6,090 nt of DNA from an uncultured Syntrophobacteraceae bacterium. Lineage in GTDB: Bacteria > Desulfobacterota > Syntrophobacteria > Syntrophobacterales > Syntrophobacteraceae. The stretch spans positions 1 through 6,090 of the forward strand of contig CALBZH010000123.1 in the NCBI GenBank assembly GCA_937889795.1, in the 5' to 3' direction. Position 1 is the stretch's first letter, and each line of letters begins with the position of its first letter. Below the pieces are notes generated by a model that did no database searches, had not been told where the DNA came from, and saw nothing but the letters and a program-made list of their open reading frames with translations. Positions 3,977 to 6,090 of the stretch are shown in pieces. A program made the position numbers and the translations under genes.

Positions 3977-6090
3977 ATGAAACCTTACAAATTTGGAATT
4001 TTTGTTTTGATCCTTGGCCTATTGATGGTCACAAGTGCTCAAGCCGAGCTGTTTCGAGTGGGGCCAAGCGATGTGCCGTCGCCGCCGGGCAACGGGTACC
4101 CCTTTTGGTACCAGGATACCTTGGGGGTGGCCCTGGACCTTTGCGTGCCCGAGACCTTGAACCAGCTTGACGCCTGTCTGGCTGCGCCAGTGCCGGGCGA
4201 CCCTCTCCCCACGCTGCCCTTTGCGTTCCCTGGCAATTGGCCCGATGAGTTATTCTGGTTCGGCGCGGACGCCACCCTGGACTTTGACGGAGCCAACTCG
4301 GCCCTCCTGGTGCAGGCCTTGGAGGCGGCTTTTGGTGGGGGACCAGCCGCGGAGGGGGATCAGATCGTCTTTGGGCGCATTCGAATCCGCATCGATGCTC
4401 CCGTGGACGGAACCTATACCGTCACCTACCCCTACGGCGAGCAGGTGTTCCCCAATGTCACAGCGGGAACAAGGGCGATCAACGTCACTTCTGACATTGG
4501 AATCGGCGCCCCGGGTGATTTCACAGGCGCTTTGAAGAGCGCAATCGGGCCGTTTCTGATTCCAACATCGGCACCGGTTGTCATTGACGGCAGCACGTTC
4601 CTTTCCGATGGGGTGAATCCGGTCACGGTCACCGGCAGTCCCTTCGGGACCAATTTCTTCAGGGTCTGTGTCGACAACCCCGCGGGTCTCGATGGGGCGG
4701 GCAGCCTTTGCATGGAGACCCCTCTATTCACGGTCATCGGTAAGATCCACCAGGGTGCCATCGGCAGCCCGCTCGCCTTGAACCGCGCGACCTATGCCCG
4801 GAGCGCCGGCAGCGCTCACGTCGATGTCTTCGCCACCGCCAGTCCGGGCCCCTTGGCAGCGACTCCCCAGCTCTCCTTCGGAGATGGTGCGGGCACCAAT
4901 TTGATGCCTTCGACGCTCATGAACGGCCCGACGGCTCTGGGCCAGTATTACGGACAGAGCATTCCAGCCAGCGCCAGGACTCTCCCCGCCTCGGTTATCG
5001 TGACCAATCTGGCGGACATCCCACCGTCTTCGATCGCCCAGGCCCTGGTGGATGAAGTCACCATCAGCCAGGCGGATTACGCCCCGGCCACGGGGACCCT
5101 GACCATCACGGCAACCTCCAGCGACAAGGGTGACCCGGGTACGCCGGCGATCCTGCCGCCGGAGCTTCTTGCCATCGGCCTTCCCGGCGCGACGGGCTCC
5201 ATACCGCTCGCCTTGACGGGAAATGCCCTTGACCCCGCTGAACGGCAATTGACGTATGTCATTCCCGCTCCTCTGCCTCCTGGCGGCCCTGTTCCTCCGT
5301 TCGAAGTCTCGGTGATCTCCTCCGCGGGCGGCCGGGATGCCGAAGCCGTCACCACGTCGGCGGGAGGCCTTTTCGGAGCCGGCGGGCCGGTCGCGGTCGA
5401 TGACAGCGTCTCTTTCGCGGCGGGCAGTGCCACATCACTAACCATCAATGTGCTGGCCAATGACTTCGGTTTTGACCCCGCCACGGTGCTGATCCGCAGC
5501 CAAGGCAGCAACGGCACGGCGGTTGCCAACGCGACGACCGGAGTCATCACCTACACGTTCACCAACAACACCCTTATCGGGGACGACACCTTCACGTACA
5601 CGATGAGGTCGGCTCCTCTTCCCGGTGGCATTGTTTCGAATACGGCAACCGTCACGATCACCACGACCGCTGCTGCTGGCGGTCCCGCGCCGATCGCCGT
5701 TGGCGACGGGCCGTTCAGCGTGGGGGCGGGCTCGTCGTTGGTACTCACCGCCGCCCAGCTGACTGGCAATGACAACCCCAATGGCGGCACCCTCAATCCA
5801 AGCTCGATTCTGATCGAAGCGGGGTCGGTTACGGGTGGCACAACCTCCGTCGCGCCTAATGGGGATGTGACCTATGCGGCAGGCACTGTGGCGGGCAACT
5901 TCGGCTTCAGCTACACGGTGGCCAATACCAACGGCCAGCGTTCGGCACCCGCCGCGGTCTCGATCACGGTGCTTCCCGCTTCTGACGTGGTCACGATCAC
6001 CGCCGCGAGCTTCCGTACCGGTACACGGCGCTGGGACGTCTCGGGGACAACCACCGTTTCAGGAGGGAACGTCGTTACAGTTACCTTGGT
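3977..6090 (+). CDS. Large secreted protein with tandem Ig/cadherin-like modules, 3' end beyond the window (partial)
   Basis: The frame stays open for 704 codons to the window edge. Residues 1-23 (MKPYKFG, a hydrophobic core, then AQA before Glu24) form a Sec signal peptide. Residues 24 to about 250 are a distinct module with YPFWYQDTLGVALDLCVP (about 41-58), GDQIVFGRIRIRID, a TVTYPYGEQ stretch and VTGSPFGTNFFRVCVDNP (about 219-236). Four cysteines fall in two close pairs (56/67 and 231/245), suggesting disulfides. I recall this module type at the N-terminus of other uncharacterised bacterial Ig-repeat proteins; no function is known to me. After a Pro/Ala/Gly-rich part, residues 473 to about 568 are a good Big_9/cadherin-like module (AVDDSVSF, NVLANDFG at 491-498, DDTFTYTM, SNTATVTITT). 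Residues 571-668 are a diverged second copy (AVGDG in place of AVDD, then VSITVLP), and a third, different beta module begins near 671. Probably extracellular or surface-attached, perhaps in adhesion or matrix; the missing C-terminus would show the anchor. Confidence 0.9.
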   Translation, partial: MKPYKFGIFVLILGLLMVTSAQAELFRVGPSDVPSPPGNGYPFWYQDTLGVALDLCVPETLNQLDACLAAPVPGDPLPTLPFAFPGNWPDELFWFGADATLDFDGANSALLVQALEAAFGGGPAAEGDQIVFGRIRIRIDAPVDGTYTVTYPYGEQVFPNVTAGTRAINVTSDIGIGAPGDFTGALKSAIGPFLIPTSAPVVIDGSTFLSDGVNPVTVTGSPFGTNFFRVCVDNPAGLDGAGSLCMETPLFTVIGKIHQGAIGSPLALNRATYARSAGSAHVDVFATASPGPLAATPQLSFGDGAGTNLMPSTLMNGPTALGQYYGQSIPASARTLPASVIVTNLADIPPSSIAQALVDEVTISQADYAPATGTLTITATSSDKGDPGTPAILPPELLAIGLPGATGSIPLALTGNALDPAERQLTYVIPAPLPPGGPVPPFEVSVISSAGGRDAEAVTTSAGGLFGAGGPVAVDDSVSFAAGSATSLTINVLANDFGFDPATVLIRSQGSNGTAVANATTGVITYTFTNNTLIGDDTFTYTMRSAPLPGGIVSNTATVTITTTAAAGGPAPIAVGDGPFSVGAGSSLVLTAAQLTGNDNPNGGTLNPSSILIEAGSVTGGTTSVAPNGDVTYAAGTVAGNFGFSYTVANTNGQRSAPAAVSITVLPASDVVTITAASFRTGTRRWDVSGTTTVSGGNVVTVTL

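Noticed and set aside
4167..5841. Several overlapping ORFs of 85-174 codons in other frames
   Set aside because: All lie inside the single long plus-strand frame that carries a signal peptide, a Shine-Dalgarno and recognisable Ig-like modules.

Overview
The window looks like chromosomal DNA from a GC-rich Gram-negative bacterium. The reasons are a periplasmic binding protein with a Sec signal peptide, good Shine-Dalgarno sites, and one clear sigma70-type promoter. The style (a Liv-type ABC transporter beside a large secreted protein with Ig-like domains) would suit environmental lineages such as deltaproteobacteria, Methylomirabilota or Rokubacteria. That placement is inference only: no rRNA or other marker gene is present.

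Left half (1-3010), minus strand: the first three genes of a branched-chain amino acid-type (HAAT) ABC importer operon, in the order substrate-binding protein, LivH-like permease, LivM-like permease. LivM runs off the left edge, and the ATPases LivG and LivF would be expected beyond it. The binding protein captures a small solute in the periplasm and LivH/LivM form the inner-membrane channel. A TTGACA-17-TATGTT promoter lies at 2980-3008, about 90 bases upstream of the binding-protein start, and the leader between them carries short inverted repeats. A 36-bp tract of four 9-bp tandem units sits directly after the livH stop. It is in frame with livM, so where livM starts is uncertain.

Middle (3010-3976): almost 1 kb with no convincing gene. 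It contains a nested inverted repeat just upstream of the liv promoter, a short AT-rich island with a TTAGGC/GCCTAA inverted repeat that may be the promoter/operator of the rightward gene, and a perfect 18-bp palindrome. Short ORFs here resemble no family I know.

Right half (3977-6090), plus strand: one long open gene, cut by the right edge. It encodes a secreted protein with a signal peptide, a roughly 250-residue N-terminal module with two cysteine pairs, and then tandem Ig/cadherin-like beta-sandwich modules. It is probably a cell-surface or extracellular protein. It is transcribed divergently from the liv operon and nothing links the two functionally.

I see no CRISPR array, tRNA, rRNA, insertion sequence or defence system. 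The points most worth checking are the secreted protein's N-terminal module, the livM start and its in-frame tandem repeat, and the inverted repeats between the two divergent units.
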